A stretch of DNA of 64,000 nucleotides. It comes from Akkermansiaceae bacterium. GTDB taxonomy: Bacteria; Verrucomicrobiota; Verrucomicrobiia; Verrucomicrobiales; Akkermansiaceae. Below the pieces are notes generated by a model that worked only from the letters and a program-made list of their open reading frames with translations, did not search any database and was not told the DNA's origin. Position 1 is the first letter of the stretch; each line of letters starts with the position of its first letter. Shown one piece after another: positions 53,053 to 61,819 of this stretch. Both the position numbers and the translations under genes were made by a program. The DNA is taken from assembly GCA_029253285.1 (NCBI GenBank), contig JAQWZU010000106.1, positions 16,758 to 80,757 on the forward strand. Direction: 5' to 3'.

Positions 53053-54636
53053 ATGGCTAACAAAGACCAGACCGATACCGTACGCATGGAGAAAATTGTC
53101 TCCCTGTGCAAGAGACGTGGATTCATCTTCCAATCTGCCGAACTCTACGGCGGGTTGAATGGTTGCTGGGACTACGGCCCACTCGGAGCGGAACTCAAAC
53201 GTAACCTCAAGGACTACTGGTGGCGCAAGAACGTCCAGGAACGCGACGACATTCTCGGACTTGATGGATCCATCCTCACCCACCAGGCCGTCCTCACCGC
53301 CTCCGGACACATCGGCGGATTTTCTGATCCCATGTGCGACTGCCTTCTCACCAAGGCCCGACTCCGCGCGGATCAGATCGACCCGCAATCCGGCACCGCC
53401 TACCACTTCACCGGAGCGTCCCACGAACAATCCGGCTGGTCTGTTGATCGCCCCTACTCCGTTCTCCTAAACCAACCAAACCAAGACGAGCACAAAGCGC
53501 GCAAAACCGCCAAGGCTTTCTACGCCCAGTTCCTCAACGACAATCAGATCTCGCCCAAGAAACTGACCCTTATCGGCGAAACAACATCGGAAGAGACGGA
53601 CGTCACCAACTACAATCCCGACAACGGATCACTCCTCACCGAACCCCGTGACTTTGAACTCATGTTCAAAACGCAGATGGGTGCTTCGGCCGACGAAAAC
53701 GATCCCAACGCCACCGCTTATCTTCGGCCCGAAACCGCCCAGTCGATCTTCGTGCAGTATAAGAATGTTGTTGATTCCAACCGAGTGAAGCTTCCCTTTG
53801 GTGTCGCCCAAATCGGCAAGGCCTTTCGCAACGAAATCAATCCACGTAATTTCACCTTCCGTTCTCGCGAATTCGAGCAGATGGAAATCGAATACTTTTG
53901 CAAACCCGAAGACGGTCTCAAGCTAACCGACACATGGCTCGCCAACCGCCTCGCTTTCTACGAAGAGATCGGCCTTGATAAGGACAAGCTCCATGTCCTC
54001 GATATTCCCGATGGCGAGCGTGCGCATTACTCGCAGAAGACTTACGACATCGAATACGACTTCCCCTTCGGTCAGCAAGAGCTCGAGGGTGTCGCTTACC
54101 GTGGTGACTACGATCTCGGTAAGCACCAGAAGCACTCTGGCAAGCCGCTGGAGTACTTCGACGAGGAGACCAAAGAGAAGTTCATCCCACACGTGGTGGA
54201 ACCGTCCGCCGGCTGCGACCGCACCGTTCTCGCCCTGATCTGCGAAGCCTTCGACGAGGAAGACCTCACCAAAGAAGGCGGCAAGAACGACGTCCGCACC
54301 GTGATGCGTTTCAGACCTTGCGTCGCCCCGATTAAGGTCGCCGTCCTGCCCCTGCTGAAGAACAAGCCCGAGCTCGTCGCCAAGGCCAAGGAGGTGCAAC
54401 ACCTGCTCCAACCCTTCATGAATGTCTTCTACGACGAAGCCGCCGCCATCGGCCGCCGCTACCGACGTCAGGACGAAGTGGGGACGCCATTCTGTGTCGC
54501 CATCGACTTCGAAACCCTCGGCGAAGAAGATGCCTCATTGAAAGACACCGTGACCATCCGTCATCGTGATTCAATGGAGCAGGAACGTGTCGCCATCACC
54601 GATCTCCTCCCCTGGCTCCTCGAAAGAATTCGTTAA
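53053..54636 (+). CDS. glyS: Glycyl-tRNA synthetase (homodimeric alpha2 type)
   Basis: The start is placed at the ATG at 53053 (MANKDQTDTVRMEKIVSLCKRRGFIF), since the upstream 33 codons look untranslated. This gives 527 aa. Class II features: QSAELYGGLNGCWDYGPLGAELKRNLKDYWW at the N-terminus, motif 2 region FRNEINPRNFTFRSREFEQMEIEYF, and motif 3 region VEPSAGCDRTVLALI. The anticodon-binding domain is at the C-terminus (IKVAVLPLLKNKPELVAKAKEV). It charges tRNA-Gly. It is the alpha2 form, not the alpha2beta2 GlyQ/GlyS form, despite the shared symbol. A strong terminator follows. Confidence 0.96.
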   Translation: MANKDQTDTVRMEKIVSLCKRRGFIFQSAELYGGLNGCWDYGPLGAELKRNLKDYWWRKNVQERDDILGLDGSILTHQAVLTASGHIGGFSDPMCDCLLTKARLRADQIDPQSGTAYHFTGASHEQSGWSVDRPYSVLLNQPNQDEHKARKTAKAFYAQFLNDNQISPKKLTLIGETTSEETDVTNYNPDNGSLLTEPRDFELMFKTQMGASADENDPNATAYLRPETAQSIFVQYKNVVDSNRVKLPFGVAQIGKAFRNEINPRNFTFRSREFEQMEIEYFCKPEDGLKLTDTWLANRLAFYEEIGLDKDKLHVLDIPDGERAHYSQKTYDIEYDFPFGQQELEGVAYRGDYDLGKHQKHSGKPLEYFDEETKEKFIPHVVEPSAGCDRTVLALICEAFDEEDLTKEGGKNDVRTVMRFRPCVAPIKVAVLPLLKNKPELVAKAKEVQHLLQPFMNVFYDEAAAIGRRYRRQDEVGTPFCVAIDFETLGEEDASLKDTVTIRHRDSMEQERVAITDLLPWLLERIR

Positions 54637-54654
54637 GCGAAAAACCAATCACCA

Positions 54655-54689
54655 AAACGGGCGCGGCTTCACGGCTTCGCCCGTTTTTT
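54655..54689 (+). terminator. Terminator after glyS
   Basis: AAACGGGCG/CGCCCGTTT forms a 9-bp stem with a 14-nt loop, followed by a run of six T residues. It lies 18 bp after the glyS stop. Confidence 0.9.
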
Positions 54690-54791
54690 AGGCCTCATTA
54701 AAATCGATAAGCAACTCGGCATATTTCATCAGTGATGATACCGAAAAAATATCGCGATGGCTAATGATAGGAAACGAGAATCTGCTAAAGT

Positions 54792-56015
54792 GTGTCCGTG
54801 CGAGCAATTCTAGCCCTCCTTATCCTTTTCCTGCTCAACTCCTGCGCGGTGAAAATTGAACCTGCAGCTGCGCCCTCTGAGAAATCACCACCTCCCCAAA
54901 TCACCCTCCCCGGTTGGAAATCAAAATCATTTGCCGACACCGCCCCTCCGTTTGCCGAGCAATTTGCACCCCGCTACCTTAGCCTCAAAGATGGTGAAAT
55001 CGCTACCTACGGAATTCGCAAAGACGGCACCGAAATCTTTTCTGTTATCAGCGAACGAAATGATTCCGAATATCCCGGCATTCACCCGCTCAGATTTTGT
55101 TTCCTCCCCACCTCGCTCCTCGCCGGGAACAGCCCCTATTTAAAAGATACGAATAAACTGACACACGAAGATGGCAACTATTGGGAGTTCTGCGCCTTCG
55201 ACCTTCGCACCACCATTTTTCAACTTTTCCCAAGCGAAAGAAAAAGCGCCAAGGGCCTGCTTGTCTACCACACCTCCATTATGCTCCTTTCGAAGGTGGA
55301 GCAGCAGTTCGTCAATAAAATGCAAAAACTCGGGTGGAACGTCATGGTGGGGCTTCCCCCCGACAGCCTCTACCGCGGACGTATCCCCACCATGATCTCG
55401 AAATTAGGCACGATCGAAAACGGAGCCAGTCTTCTTGCCAACGACATGGACCTCCACCACGCCGAACAAGCCCACTCCACCCGAGCCGCCCTGGCCTACC
55501 TCCGAAAGACCCGCCCTGCCTGGCTTGCCGGAAAGAAGGCCCTCATCGGCACCAGCGCCGGAAGTTTCGGAGTCCCCGCCGAGGTGAAACTCAATCCGGA
55601 CTGGGATTCCATCGTCCTCGTGAGCGCCGGAACCAATCTCCTCTCAACCTACGAATCCGGAGCCGCCGGAGTTTTCCCCAATACCCTCGAATGGGTGAAA
55701 GACGTCCGAAAAGATCCACCTGAAAAAGTCACGCACATCCTCACCGACGAAGAATTTCACACCGTCTATCGTCGGGCCGCTGAACTCACGAAGCTACACC
55801 CCGGTAAAACCGGCAGCATCTTACGTAATTACCGACTCCTCACCATCCACGGGCGACTCGATAAAATCATCCCCAAAGAACAAACCCGCGAACTCCACCA
55901 AATCCTGGGCAATCCCGAGCGGTGGACCTATCCGCTCGGGCATCACCTCATCGCGGTACAATTGGTCTTCGATGCCAACCGCATCGACCACTGGCTCATG
56001 AAGCCAGTCGATTGA
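54792..56015 (+). CDS. Lipoprotein with alpha/beta-hydrolase features
   Basis: A 407-aa protein with a GTG start and a lipoprotein leader (ILALLILFLLNSCAVK; lipobox LNSC). The C-terminal half resembles an alpha/beta-hydrolase: nucleophile elbow ALIGTSAGSFGVPAEV (G-x-S-x-G), acid in LLTIHGRLDKIIPKEQT, and His in YPLGHHLIAVQL. Likely an esterase or peptidase-like enzyme anchored at the outer or inner membrane; the substrate is unknown. A second GTG two codons downstream is also possible. It ends 1 bp before the convergent menD. Confidence 0.82.
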   Translation: MSVRAILALLILFLLNSCAVKIEPAAAPSEKSPPPQITLPGWKSKSFADTAPPFAEQFAPRYLSLKDGEIATYGIRKDGTEIFSVISERNDSEYPGIHPLRFCFLPTSLLAGNSPYLKDTNKLTHEDGNYWEFCAFDLRTTIFQLFPSERKSAKGLLVYHTSIMLLSKVEQQFVNKMQKLGWNVMVGLPPDSLYRGRIPTMISKLGTIENGASLLANDMDLHHAEQAHSTRAALAYLRKTRPAWLAGKKALIGTSAGSFGVPAEVKLNPDWDSIVLVSAGTNLLSTYESGAAGVFPNTLEWVKDVRKDPPEKVTHILTDEEFHTVYRRAAELTKLHPGKTGSILRNYRLLTIHGRLDKIIPKEQTRELHQILGNPERWTYPLGHHLIAVQLVFDANRIDHWLMKPVD

Positions 56016-56016
56016 T

Positions 56017-57549
56017 TCATTCGTTATAAGCCGACCAAAATGCCTCCGTCTGACTCCCCGAAGGCGCGATCTCTAGAATCAAGGTCTGATTCTCCAACTC
56101 AATCTCATCAAGTTGATCGAAATCCTCCCGCCGGGTCACTTTGGCGTATGCCATGCCCCACATTGCAGCCCAAGATTTCAAATCAACCTCCTGTGGCTGC
56201 ACCACCGCCTTGCGCTGTTCACCGGACAAGCTCTCAAGTCTTGGTAAACGATCAAAGATCCGCCCTCCGCCATTATTGATCACCACGAGAACCCGCCCTT
56301 CCTGCGCGACTTGCCCGAGCAATGACGGAGCTGCCAAATCATAGAGTGTCGTCAAATCTCCAAATACTCCCCAGGAATCCGGAGTGTCCGCACTCGCGCC
56401 CAGCCAGGTCGAGAGCTGACCATCGATCCCATTCGCCCCGCGATTTGCGCGAACCAAGGCATAAGGAGTGTCCCGCTGTGCAAAATCATTCCACTCCCGG
56501 ATCGGCAGGCTGTTCCCCAAAAAGAGACTCTCTCCTGTCGTGGCGTAAACCGACAGCAGGCGAACCAAACCCGGCTCGCTGTCAGGATAGGCTTCGAGCA
56601 GTTCATCAACTTTCCCGGCAATTGGACGCGCCTTCAAAAAATCGTCGCGCACGTCACCGACCTCTTCCGCCTCCCCAAGCCCTTTGAGCACCCGATTTAA
56701 TTCGCCACGAATCACGAACGATTCCCGCGCCAGCCCGGGCAAGCCATTTTGACAAATCGAGAGCACCTCGGTTCCCGGACTATATTCCAGGTCACGCCAC
56801 AATCGGCCTACCGGCACTTCTCCCAAACGCAAAATCCGTCCGGGGAAATTCCCCCGCAAAACCTTCTCCGAGATTATCTGGCCAGCCAAAGCCTCCCGCA
56901 AGCCACTCGTAACATCAGCGATCACCGGAATGCCTAATTCCTTCAAAAAATAATACGTCTCCTCTCGTTCCTCTTCTTCCAAGCCTCCCACCATCGCAAC
57001 GAGCCCGCGGAAAACTCCGCCATCCAAGAAATCACGTAACCTACGCACTTCGAAAGACAAGCGCACCGGAGAAAACTCCGCAACTTCAGCCACCCATTCA
57101 TCCACCTTCACCTCGCCCTCTTCCAGAGAAACATTCACATGGAGCGGGCTTCTCCCATTCCAATTCGCGGAGTCTTTCCCGGCATAGTTCCCAAAGAGAT
57201 TTTCCTGCTCGATGGTCTGAGGAGCTCCCGATCCGCGAAAATTTTCCGGTCGATCCGCTGACAATATCACAAGAGGCTTCGCACTATAAAAAGCTTCAAT
57301 CACCGCCGGAAGACACTCCGCCACCGCCGTCCCGCTTGTAGTCACCACCGCACAAGGCCGACCGCTGTCTTTGGTCCGCCCCAGCGCAAAGAACGCCGCG
57401 CCTCTTTCTTCAAAATGCCGCCAAACCCGAATTCCTCCGGCGGCTTCCAACAAAGCCACCAAACCTGCGTTGCGAGCTCCACCACAGACGACAAATTCCC
57501 CGCATCCCAAATCCAGGAGCTCCTGAACAATCTGTCGTTCCCGCTGCAC
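56017..57549 (-). CDS. menD: SEPHCHC synthase MenD
   Basis: A 510-aa TPP enzyme. The N-terminal pattern RHFEERGAAFFALGRTKDSGRPCAVVTTSGTAVAECLPAVIEAFYSAKPLVILSADRP and RGSGAPQTIEQ are MenD-specific (the Glu in FEER contacts TPP). The C-terminal TPP motif appears as LVVINNGGGRIFDRLP. It joins 2-oxoglutarate and isochorismate in menaquinone synthesis. Somewhat shorter than E. coli MenD. Its first base overlaps the last base of the fabF stop. The other men genes are elsewhere, so the organism probably uses the classical menaquinone route with genes dispersed. Confidence 0.94.
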   Translation of the reverse strand: MQRERQIVQELLDLGCGEFVVCGGARNAGLVALLEAAGGIRVWRHFEERGAAFFALGRTKDSGRPCAVVTTSGTAVAECLPAVIEAFYSAKPLVILSADRPENFRGSGAPQTIEQENLFGNYAGKDSANWNGRSPLHVNVSLEEGEVKVDEWVAEVAEFSPVRLSFEVRRLRDFLDGGVFRGLVAMVGGLEEEEREETYYFLKELGIPVIADVTSGLREALAGQIISEKVLRGNFPGRILRLGEVPVGRLWRDLEYSPGTEVLSICQNGLPGLARESFVIRGELNRVLKGLGEAEEVGDVRDDFLKARPIAGKVDELLEAYPDSEPGLVRLLSVYATTGESLFLGNSLPIREWNDFAQRDTPYALVRANRGANGIDGQLSTWLGASADTPDSWGVFGDLTTLYDLAAPSLLGQVAQEGRVLVVINNGGGRIFDRLPRLESLSGEQRKAVVQPQEVDLKSWAAMWGMAYAKVTRREDFDQLDEIELENQTLILEIAPSGSQTEAFWSAYNE

Positions 57550-58802
57550 TAGTATCTTTCCACCAACAAAGAGGCGTTGTGTCCACCAAATCCGAAGGAG
57601 TTACTCAGCGCCGCTTTCACTTCCACCTCCCGGGCGGTGTTGGCGCAGTAGTCGAGATCACAATCGGGATCTTGATCTTCCAGGTTGATCGTCGGCGGAA
57701 TCACCCCGTCGCGAATCGCCATGAGACAAGCCAGGATCTCGACTCCGCCAGCGGCCCCGAGCAAGTGACCAGTCATCGATTTGGTCGAGCTAACAATCAT
57801 GCCTTCCTTGGCGTGATCTCCGAAAGTTCTCTTGATCGCCTTCGTTTCACAAACGTCTCCCATCGGAGTTGAAGTGCCATGCGCGTTGACGTATTGTACC
57901 TCCTCCGCATTCAGACCGGCATGCTTCAACGCCATGTCCATGCAGCGACTTGCACCAATCCCCTCGGGATGAGGCGAGGTCAAATGATAGGCATCGGCAC
58001 TGAGGCCATATCCGGTCAACTCGGCGAGAATGTTCGCACCGCGATTCTTGGCATGCTCGAGTTCCTCGATCACGACCAGCCCGGCACCTTCACCCATGAC
58101 AAAACCATCCCGCCCGGTATCGAAAGGACGTGAAGCCCGCTCGGGCTCATCATTGCGTGTACTGAGCGCTTTCATGTTGCTGAAGCCCGCCACGCCCATC
58201 GGAAGAATCGAGGCTTCCGCTCCGCCGGCGATAAAGGCATCGGCATCTCCAAATTTAATCATGCGCCATGCTTCACCAATACTGTGGTTGGCCGTCGCAC
58301 AGGCCGTCACGATGGCCATGTTCGGACCGCCCAATCCATGCTCCATCGAGAATACTCCACTCGCGATGTTGGAAATCATCATCGGGATTGTAAACGGAGA
58401 AACCCGGCTCGGACTCTTGGTCAAAAGCGCAGTGTGATTGGCTTCCAATACACCCAAACCACCAATGCCGCTGCCAAGCATGACACCAATGCGATCACGA
58501 TTCACATCGGATTCCAGAAGCCCGGAATCGGTCAGGGCCATCTGTGCGGCCGCGATACCAAAATGCGCATAGCGGTCCATGCGACGGGCATCCTTGGGAT
58601 TGGAAAAAAACGGCTTTGGATCAAAGCCACGAACTTCACCACCGATCTTCACGGTATAATCCGTGGTATCCATGTTTTCCAGGAGACGGACTCCGCTGCG
58701 ACCAGCCTTCATTCCCTCCCAGGTTGAGGCTGCGTCATTACCCAGAGGACTCACCGCCCCCACACCAGTCACTACGACACGTCGATCTTCGATTGCTCCC
58801 AT
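57549..58802 (-). CDS. fabF: 3-oxoacyl-ACP synthase II
   Basis: A 417-aa KAS II enzyme. Opens RRVVVTGVGAVSPLGNDAASTWEGMKAG. The catalytic triad is visible: Cys in VTACATANHSIGEAW, His in NAHGTSTPMGD and His in SSTKSMTGHLLGAAGG. It elongates fatty acids by condensing malonyl-ACP with acyl-ACP in the cytoplasm. The acpP gene often adjacent is absent. It abuts menD with a one-base overlap. Confidence 0.97.
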   Translation of the reverse strand: MGAIEDRRVVVTGVGAVSPLGNDAASTWEGMKAGRSGVRLLENMDTTDYTVKIGGEVRGFDPKPFFSNPKDARRMDRYAHFGIAAAQMALTDSGLLESDVNRDRIGVMLGSGIGGLGVLEANHTALLTKSPSRVSPFTIPMMISNIASGVFSMEHGLGGPNMAIVTACATANHSIGEAWRMIKFGDADAFIAGGAEASILPMGVAGFSNMKALSTRNDEPERASRPFDTGRDGFVMGEGAGLVVIEELEHAKNRGANILAELTGYGLSADAYHLTSPHPEGIGASRCMDMALKHAGLNAEEVQYVNAHGTSTPMGDVCETKAIKRTFGDHAKEGMIVSSTKSMTGHLLGAAGGVEILACLMAIRDGVIPPTINLEDQDPDCDLDYCANTAREVEVKAALSNSFGFGGHNASLLVERY

Positions 58803-58877
58803 TACTCTTCGAAACGTTTCCCGTGGTTAGACCGCTCCACGCGTAAAAGCAAGGCTATCTATCCACCTTCCGAACCT

Positions 58878-59117
58878 TCACCCCAGCCGACGGTTGCCTC
58901 CGCGAATATTTTCTCCCTCACATTCGGGACAGCGGGAAAGCTTCACCCGTTTCTTTTCCCGGTAAATTTTCCCGCAAAGATGGCATTCCCGGCTGATTTT
59001 CCGCACCCGTCTGGCCTCTCCCCGCTCTCGCAAAATCCCAAAGCACCAATCCATAATCATCCAGAAGAATGCCAGAATGACGATTGCGAGCAGGAACTGA
59101 CTGTAGGTAAAAATCAT
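58878..59117 (-). CDS. Small membrane protein with zinc ribbon
   Basis: A 79-aa protein: an N-terminal membrane helix (FLLAIVILAFFWMIMDWCFGI), a basic linker, and a C-terminal zinc-ribbon-like CHLCGKIYREKKRVKLSRCPECEGE with two CxxC pairs. It overlaps the TonB-like gene by 4 bp and is the last gene of the ExbB-ExbD-TonB-like set. A link to that energy-transduction complex is inferred from position only. Confidence 0.75.
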   Translation of the reverse strand: MIFTYSQFLLAIVILAFFWMIMDWCFGILRERGEARRVRKISRECHLCGKIYREKKRVKLSRCPECEGENIRGGNRRLG

Positions 59118-59887
59118 TCCTCGGTTACCAGATTGACTAAACGAACCTCAATGGTGATCCACCGTTCCGGATCATTACGCTTCAACGCCGGATAGCTCGC
59201 GGCTCGCAATCGGCCCAAAACCTCGCGGGTGAATTCATCGTCATCTCCGGACAAAGTCGAACAACTCAACACCCTCCCACGCCAATCCAGTCCGAGCAGA
59301 ATAATCCACACCTCGCCCTCACTCAGATTCTCATCCGAATCATCCCAATCGATAATGGCCCCCTTCCAATCCCCCGCTCCGGAAACAGGCTGAACCGAGA
59401 TTGCCCAGCGTGATTTTGGCAACTCCACTGGCTTGCGCTCCACATCTTCGGGAGCCGGGTAGTTTTTCGGACCGAGACCGGGAAGACTCACCAATGTCAG
59501 AGGCTTCTTCGGAACTGGAATCTCCCGCAGAGCCGGCTGATAATGTCTGGGCGAGACCGTGCTCAGCTGACGGGTGATTTCCTCCTCCAGACTTTTCGAG
59601 CTGGCAACCTCCCATCGATGAGCAAAAGGCGACTCTTCATCAATGATGTCAGCCAGCCCTCGATTAGATTTTTCGCTCACATCAATGAAGGTTACATCCG
59701 CTATCTGTTCCCTAAGAGCCGGTTTCTCGGGATGCCGGAACTGCACATAGCCAAAGATAATTCCAAAAATAAAACAGCTCACAATCCCCGAAAAAAACAA
59801 GCGCCCGGTCGAACCATGCCCCCGACGCCAATCGAAAACCATTCCGGCCTTGCGATCACGAATCACCCGACGTTTGCGCCAAATCAT
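59114..59887 (-). CDS. TonB-like energy-transduction protein
   Basis: The start is set at the ATG at 59887 (MIWRKRRVIRDRKAG), giving 257 aa and a 4-bp ATGA overlap with the exbD stop. A basic cytoplasmic end and one membrane helix (GRLFFSGIVSCFIFGIIFGYVQF) precede a long extended region. The C-terminal GEVWIILLGLDWRGRVLSCSTLSGDDDEFTREVLGRLRAASYPAL follows the strand-helix layout of TonB C-domains (LDxxGRVxxxxxxxSSG...). The Pro/Lys spacer of classical TonB is weak. Together with ExbB and ExbD it would form an outer-membrane energising complex. Function is inferred from context plus this weak similarity. Confidence 0.7.
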   Translation of the reverse strand: MIWRKRRVIRDRKAGMVFDWRRGHGSTGRLFFSGIVSCFIFGIIFGYVQFRHPEKPALREQIADVTFIDVSEKSNRGLADIIDEESPFAHRWEVASSKSLEEEITRQLSTVSPRHYQPALREIPVPKKPLTLVSLPGLGPKNYPAPEDVERKPVELPKSRWAISVQPVSGAGDWKGAIIDWDDSDENLSEGEVWIILLGLDWRGRVLSCSTLSGDDDEFTREVLGRLRAASYPALKRNDPERWITIEVRLVNLVTEE

Positions 59888-60321
59888 TCCTCGTCTTCCA
59901 AAAATTGAGCCTCGTTGCGAACCACCAAATAAATCCGAAAACCCAAACCAGTCACAAGTTCCTGCAACTCTTGATTGACTCTCACCGACACCCATTGATC
60001 GGCCTCAATCGCCACCGCCCGCGTTTCCCTTTCCTCCGCCGCAGTCGAAATCTCTTCCTCCAGCTCCTCATGGCTAATCTGACGCCGGCCCACGTAGTAT
60101 GTTGGTCCGTCAGCCGAACTCTGCACCGTGACGATGACCGGATTCACATCGATCATTCGCTCAGTTCGAAAGCCGGTGGCCGGAAGCTTCACCTCAACCA
60201 ACCCCTCCCTGGCCACCACTCCGGTCAACATGACCAAAGCCAGCAAGAGCGCCACAAAATCAAATCCCGGAACCACGAAGATCCACCCCGGATGCTCTGG
60301 AAGTGACATCTTCAACTTCAT
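59884..60321 (-). CDS. exbD: ExbD/TolR-family protein
   Basis: A 145-aa protein with one membrane helix. In PGFDFVALLLALVMLTGVV the Asp takes the position of the conserved protonatable Asp of ExbD/TolR. The periplasmic part (VEVKLPATGF, then IVTVQSSADGPTYYVGRRQISHEELEEEIS) has the family beta-alpha pattern. It forms the proton-driven motor with ExbB. Gap to exbB is 2 bp; overlap with the TonB-like gene is 4 bp. Confidence 0.82.
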   Translation of the reverse strand: MKLKMSLPEHPGWIFVVPGFDFVALLLALVMLTGVVAREGLVEVKLPATGFRTERMIDVNPVIVTVQSSADGPTYYVGRRQISHEELEEEISTAAEERETRAVAIEADQWVSVRVNQELQELVTGLGFRIYLVVRNEAQFLEDEE

Positions 60322-60323
60322 CC

Positions 60324-61022
60324 CTAGGACTCCTTGCTATCGCGCTTGGATTTCTTGGAAGTGACCACCTTTGGGGATTCCACCTCCTCCCGGAACGACA
60401 CGATACGGTCGTGCTCCCGGCTATCACAAATAATATTCACCGCTTCGATTCCAGCTCTCTCCAAGCGGTGAATGAGGCGCTTTCCTTTCCCATACAAGTA
60501 GAGATAAATCAAATAGGCCGGAATCGCGATCGACAAGCCCATCGCGGTTGAAGTGAGGCTTTGGAAAAGCCCCTCCGCCAGCTTCGTCTGAGCCACCGCT
60601 TGTTCTGCCGCGCTGACATTCACAAAAACATCGATCAATCCCAGAACCGTTCCGAACATTCCCAACATCGGGGCGAGCATGGCCACTCCAAGCAAAACCC
60701 GCATGTTCCGCTCGATTCGGGGAACCTCCAACTGGCCCGCCTCCTGGGCAATCTCGCGCAAATTAGTGCGATCCAGATTATGGCGCATCAATACCGAGTG
60801 AACGACCCGCGCCTCTGGCCCCCGCGCCCTCGAAGCTTCGTGGAGAGCCTCCGCATAGGCCTTTTTACGAACGTGATTGGTGATCCCCAGAAGGAGATCC
60901 GCCACCCTCCCGCGGGCATGCTGGAAGAAGATCATCCGCTCCACCATCACCAGCAATCCCACAAATCCCACGGCGGCCTGTATCCACAGAACCAAACTGC
61001 CAGCTTCACTAGGAAAATTCAC
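60324..61022 (-). CDS. exbB: ExbB/TolQ/MotA proton channel family protein
   Basis: A 232-aa membrane protein with three helices. Diagnostic TolQ/ExbB stretches are MRVLLGVAMLAPMLGMFGTVLGLIDVF and LAEGLFQSLTSTAMGLSIAIPAYLIYLYLY, with the Thr residues that line the proton path. It forms the stator pentamer around ExbD. It is the first of four tightly packed genes (exbB, exbD, TonB-like, zinc-ribbon) downstream of the HNH gene. Confidence 0.9.
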   Translation of the reverse strand: MNFPSEAGSLVLWIQAAVGFVGLLVMVERMIFFQHARGRVADLLLGITNHVRKKAYAEALHEASRARGPEARVVHSVLMRHNLDRTNLREIAQEAGQLEVPRIERNMRVLLGVAMLAPMLGMFGTVLGLIDVFVNVSAAEQAVAQTKLAEGLFQSLTSTAMGLSIAIPAYLIYLYLYGKGKRLIHRLERAGIEAVNIICDSREHDRIVSFREEVESPKVVTSKKSKRDSKES

Positions 61023-61098
61023 TTTGGTAAAATATCATCACTTCCCTCTGATGACCAGTGAATCCGGTCGATTCATCACAAAAGACCGATTCGCTTCC

Positions 61099-61716
61099 TC
61101 ACGCTCCCATCTTCACCTTCTTGCGATCAGGCGCAATAAATTCATTCCAGACTTCATCGGCCGACGTTTCCTTCATCCCAAACAAAGGCCGCCACCTCGG
61201 CCTGGCGGGCTCGTTCAACAAACTCATCCCCGCCTCCCGCGGCAGACGATTTGCCTTTCGGGTATTGCAGGAGACACAGGAAGTCACGATGTTTTCCCAC
61301 ACCGTCTTCCCTCCCCGATCCCTCGGCATGACGTGATCCAGATTCAGCTTTCCCTCGACAAACACCCTCTTGCAATACTGGCAAGTATGCTTATCGCGGA
61401 GAAAAATATTCTGCCGGGTAAACTTTACCTCCTTACGCGGAATCCGGTCATAAATCGCCAAAACAATGATTTTCGGGACACGCAAGGCCACCTTCACCGA
61501 ACGAATCACTTCCTCAGCCAGAGACGAAGCCTCATCACCGGAATACTCCACCCAGGATCCAATGTCATGAGTCTGGTAGCGCGCCTCCCCCTCCGTCTGC
61601 ACCACCTGGGCATGTCCCAGACAGAGCAGCTTCAAGGCCCGTTTGACGGAGCAGGTATGAACCGGCTGCCACAAACGGTTGAGAACGAGAACAGGACGCT
61701 CAAGTAACAATTCCAT
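61099..61716 (-). CDS. HNH endonuclease family protein
   Basis: A 205-aa protein with an HNH domain: zinc-binding CQYCKRVF and SCVSCNTRKANR flank the catalytic LNLDHVMPRDRGGKTVWENIV (D-H, N, and downstream H/N). The N-terminal region LVLNRLWQPVHTCSVKRALKLLCLGHAQVVQ is typical of a widespread chromosomal HNH family whose biology is unknown and which is usually not part of an intron or restriction system. No mobile element borders it. It starts the minus-strand run that leads into the ExbB-ExbD genes 76 bp on. Confidence 0.88.
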   Translation of the reverse strand: MELLLERPVLVLNRLWQPVHTCSVKRALKLLCLGHAQVVQTEGEARYQTHDIGSWVEYSGDEASSLAEEVIRSVKVALRVPKIIVLAIYDRIPRKEVKFTRQNIFLRDKHTCQYCKRVFVEGKLNLDHVMPRDRGGKTVWENIVTSCVSCNTRKANRLPREAGMSLLNEPARPRWRPLFGMKETSADEVWNEFIAPDRKKVKMGA

Positions 61717-61720
61717 AATT

Positions 61721-61751
61721 CCTTCTGATGCGTTAGCAAACCTACAGAAGG
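61721..61751. promoter_or_regulatory. Inverted repeat upstream of HNH gene
   Basis: CCTTCTG and CAGAAGG, a perfect 7-bp inverted repeat with a 17-nt spacer, lies 4 bp upstream of the HNH start. It could be an operator or leader hairpin that hides the start region. Confidence 0.45.
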
Positions 61752-61819
61752 ACTCAATCGACGCAATCTCGAAAGATTATCATCTTACCTGCTCCAGCTG
61801 TCGTGAGCAGATTCGATTC

